Assembly (NCBI GenBank): GCA_015492195.1
Contig: WGFP01000097.1
Coordinates: forward strand, 1 to 6,898
Source: Acidiferrobacterales bacterium
Lineage (GTDB): Bacteria; Pseudomonadota; Gammaproteobacteria; Acidiferrobacterales; Sulfurifustaceae
Length of the DNA stretch: 6,898 nucleotides
Direction of reading: 5' to 3'
In this document: positions 5,186-6,898 of the stretch, piece by piece
Position numbering within the stretch: the stretch's first letter is position 1
Layout: each line of letters opens with the position of its first letter
Notes under the pieces: model-generated
What the model was told of the DNA's origin: nothing
Seen by the model: the letters and a program-made list of their open reading frames with translations, nothing else
Databases searched by the model: none
Program-made: the position numbers and the translations under genes

Positions 5186-5194
5186 CAACCAAAC

Positions 5195-6151
5195 GTGTTA
5201 CCAAAACTTTTGGAGGAAATTGCCAAGGTCAGGGTGATGGTGGTGGGCGACACCATGCTCGATCGTTACTGGCATGGGGGCGTGGAACGGATTTCACCCG
5301 AGGCGCCGGTGCCGGTGGTTGCGGTAACCCGGTCCGACGAACGCCCCGGCGGGGCGGCGAACGTGGCGCGCAATGTCCAGGCGCTGGGGGCAAGCTGCAC
5401 GTTGCTTTCCATTACCGGCGATGACCGCGAAGCGGATAGCCTGCAAGGCCTGCTCGAGAAAGCGGGGATACAATGCAGGTTGTACCGCGATAAACTGATC
5501 AACACCACCGTCAAACTTCGCGTTCTTTCTCAGAACCAGCAGCTTCTGCGCGTCGACTTTGAATCGCCGATCAGCAAAGACGCCCGTGTTCGCCTGTTGG
5601 ATTATTATTTAAAGCACTTATCTGACTGTGATGTCGTCATTATCTCGGATTACGGGAAGGGTGGTTTGGGTTATATTCAGGAAATGATCAGTGCGGCGCG
5701 CTCGGCCGGACGGCCTGTCGTCGTTGATCCCAAAGGGGACGACTATAGTTCCTATCGGGGGGCGACTTTCATCACGCCCAACCGCAAGGAATTCGAACGC
5801 GTGGCGGGGCGTTTCCGCGACAATAAGGAACTTGAAAAGAAAGCCGCCGCCATGGCGGTTAACTTGGAGATAGAGGGTGTTCTTGTAACACGCGGTGATG
5901 AAGGGATGAGCCTGATTGATGGTAAGGGTCAGGTATTGCATATCCCGGCGCGAGCGCGCGAAGTGTTTGACGTCACCGGCGCGGGTGACACCGTGATCGC
6001 CACCATCGGCTGCGCCGTAGGTGCCAATGCCGAGCTTGGAGACGTGGTGCATCTGGCCAATATCGCCGCCGGGATTGTGGTCGGGAAACTCGGGGCGGCG
6101 ACGGCAACCCCGAAAGAGATCCTCCACGAGTTGGCGATTGAGGAGAATTGA
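5195..6151 (+). CDS. rfaE1: D-glycero-beta-D-manno-heptose-7-phosphate kinase (stand-alone RfaE domain I)
   Basis: The enzyme phosphorylates D-glycero-beta-D-manno-heptose 7-phosphate at C1 with ATP to give the 1,7-bisphosphate in ADP-heptose synthesis for the LPS inner core. It is a PfkB/ribokinase-fold protein. With the GTG start at 5195 it has 318 residues, equal to the N-terminal half of E. coli HldE (477). Key stretches: VMVVGDTMLDRYWHG (15-29), RISPEAPVPVV (32-42), PfkB signature 1 ERPGGAANVARN (49-60), KLRVLSQNQQLLRVDFE (107-123), SDYGKGGL (151-158), VVDPKG (176-181), TPNRKEFE (194-201) and signature 2 DVTGAGDT (259-266) with catalytic base Asp265. The cytidylyltransferase half of HldE is absent, so a separate rfaE2 is needed elsewhere. 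The TTG at 5144 would add 17 residues unlike the family. Its stop overlaps the hldD start by one base, so the two form an operon. Confidence 0.95.
   Translation: MLPKLLEEIAKVRVMVVGDTMLDRYWHGGVERISPEAPVPVVAVTRSDERPGGAANVARNVQALGASCTLLSITGDDREADSLQGLLEKAGIQCRLYRDKLINTTVKLRVLSQNQQLLRVDFESPISKDARVRLLDYYLKHLSDCDVVIISDYGKGGLGYIQEMISAARSAGRPVVVDPKGDDYSSYRGATFITPNRKEFERVAGRFRDNKELEKKAAAMAVNLEIEGVLVTRGDEGMSLIDGKGQVLHIPARAREVFDVTGAGDTVIATIGCAVGANAELGDVVHLANIAAGIVVGKLGAATATPKEILHELAIEEN
6140..6146 (+). promoter_or_regulatory. ribosome binding site of hldD
   Basis: GAGGAGA at the end of rfaE1 lies 4 nt before the ATG at 6151, supporting this start and coupled translation across the TGATG junction. Confidence 0.7.
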
Positions 6152-6898
6152 TGTACGTCGTCACCGGAGGCGCGGGTTTTATCGGCGCGAACATCGTCAA
6201 GGCACTCAATGACCGCGGCATAAAAGATGTCCTTGTCATCGATGATCTTGAGCGGGCCGATAAGTTTCGGAATCTCGTTGATTGCGAGATCGCCGATTAT
6301 CTCGATAAACGCGTCTTTTTGGAGAAGCTGAGCAAAAGCCGGTTTTTCAAGAAATTTAAAGCCGTTTTTCATGAGGGGGCCTGCTCCGATACCATGGAGC
6401 ATAATGGTGCCTACATGATGCAGAATAATTACGAGTATTCAAAAACGCTTCTGCATTACTGCCAGGCAAAGAAAATTTCCTTTCTTTACGCCTCCTCGGC
6501 CGCCGTCTATGGGGCCGGAAAGGTATTCTGCGAGCGTCGCGATCATGAGGCGCCGCTCAATGTATACGGCTACTCCAAATTTCTGTTTGATCAGTATGTA
6601 CGTCGTCTCCTGCCCAAGAAGACAGCGCAGATCGCGGGATTCCGGTATTTTAATGTCTACGGCGATCGTGAGCAGCACAAAGGGCGCATGGCGTCCGTCG
6701 CATACCATCATTTCCAGCAATATTGCGAGAGTGGCAAGGTGCGTCTGTTTGAAGGCAGTGATGGTTATGGGCCGGGTGAGCAGCGGCGCGACTTTGTGTC
6801 GGTCGAGGACGCTGTCGCGGTAAACCTGTTTTTCCTGGATCATCCGCGCAAGAGCGGGATCTTCAACGTCGGTACAGGTCGAAGCCAGTCGTTCAACG
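6151..6898 (+). CDS. hldD: ADP-L-glycero-D-manno-heptose 6-epimerase (3' end cut by the window)
   Basis: HldD (RfaD) converts ADP-D-glycero- to ADP-L-glycero-D-manno-heptose, the last step before heptose is added to the LPS inner core. It is an extended short-chain dehydrogenase that uses NADP. The frame is open from ATG 6151 to the window edge, 249 residues of about 310-330. Visible features: MYVVTGGAGFIGANIVKALN with the dinucleotide-binding GxxGxxG (Gly6, Gly9, Gly12), NLVDCEIADYLDK, the family-specific FHEGACSDTME (73-83), YASSAAVYG with Ser115/Ser116, and the catalytic Y-x-x-x-K pair Tyr139/Lys143 in NVYGYSKFLFD, one residue off the E. coli Tyr140/Lys144. RYFNVYGDREQHKGRMASV and GEQRRDFVSVED follow. 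Relative to E. coli it has a few extra residues (SDGYGPGEQ) before RRDF. It is directly coupled to rfaE1. Confidence 0.96.
   Translation, partial: MYVVTGGAGFIGANIVKALNDRGIKDVLVIDDLERADKFRNLVDCEIADYLDKRVFLEKLSKSRFFKKFKAVFHEGACSDTMEHNGAYMMQNNYEYSKTLLHYCQAKKISFLYASSAAVYGAGKVFCERRDHEAPLNVYGYSKFLFDQYVRRLLPKKTAQIAGFRYFNVYGDREQHKGRMASVAYHHFQQYCESGKVRLFEGSDGYGPGEQRRDFVSVEDAVAVNLFFLDHPRKSGIFNVGTGRSQSFN

Larger units (their letters stand above)
4871..5194. other. intergenic region between the ComEA-like gene and rfaE1 (324 bp)
   Basis: It contains the terminator (4891-4920), a likely promoter (4945-4973), an isolated perfect TATAAT (4992-4997), a 139-bp nested palindromic element (5003-5141), and about 50 nt of leader with the rfaE1 ribosome binding site. 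The frame upstream of the chosen rfaE1 start stays open back to a TTG at 5144. I see no gene in the gap. Confidence 0.75.

Noticed and set aside
5144..5194. Upstream TTG start for rfaE1
   Set aside because: The 17 extra residues are unlike the family, no Shine-Dalgarno precedes the TTG, and GTG 5195 gives the expected N-terminus.
5618..6402. Overlapping antisense ORFs opposite rfaE1 and hldD (also 6439-6843)
   Set aside because: Both + strand genes are full of conserved motifs across these stretches; the antisense frames show no start signals or known domains.
1..6898. CRISPR arrays, tRNA or rRNA genes, phage genes, toxin-antitoxin pairs or defence genes
   Set aside because: None was found; the repeats seen are short, degenerate and inverted, not regularly spaced direct repeats with unique spacers.

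Overview
The window looks like a chromosomal segment of a Gram-negative proteobacterium, most likely a gammaproteobacterium. A betaproteobacterium with the same conserved gene order is not excluded. The evidence is the very close similarity of S1 and IHF-beta to the E. coli proteins as I remember them, the linked lapA-lapB pair, and two enzymes of the ADP-heptose branch of lipopolysaccharide (LPS) core synthesis. All eight genes lie on the + strand.

Layout: rpsA (5' end just outside the window) to 1681; ihfB 1735-2022; a 318-bp gap holding a terminator (2082-2112) and a degenerate palindromic repeat (2181-2266); a tightly packed lapA-lapB-pyrF block 2341-4497, in which lapB overlaps lapA by 11 nt and pyrF overlaps lapB by 4 nt; a small secreted helix-hairpin-helix (ComEA-like) gene 4592-4870 with its own likely promoter and a strong terminator; a 324-bp gap holding a likely promoter and a 139-bp nested palindromic, MITE-like element (5003-5141); then rfaE1 5195-6151 and hldD from 6151, running off the right edge.

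How the genes fit together: rpsA and ihfB encode translation initiation and nucleoid functions. LapA and LapB are inner-membrane proteins that in E. coli tune LPS output by controlling FtsH-dependent turnover of LpxC. RfaE1 and HldD are an early and the last step of ADP-L-glycero-D-manno-heptose synthesis for the LPS inner core. The right part of the window is therefore largely an LPS neighbourhood, with pyrF (UMP synthesis) embedded in it and translationally coupled to lapB.

I do not see a previously undescribed multi-gene system. The genes are conserved housekeeping genes. The most interesting material is non-coding: two intergenic dispersed-repeat-like elements built from short 8- or 9-nt units in inverted orientation. 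The second is enclosed in 17-bp terminal inverted repeats and carries an exact IHF-consensus match in its loop, reminiscent in layout of REP/RIP-type elements.
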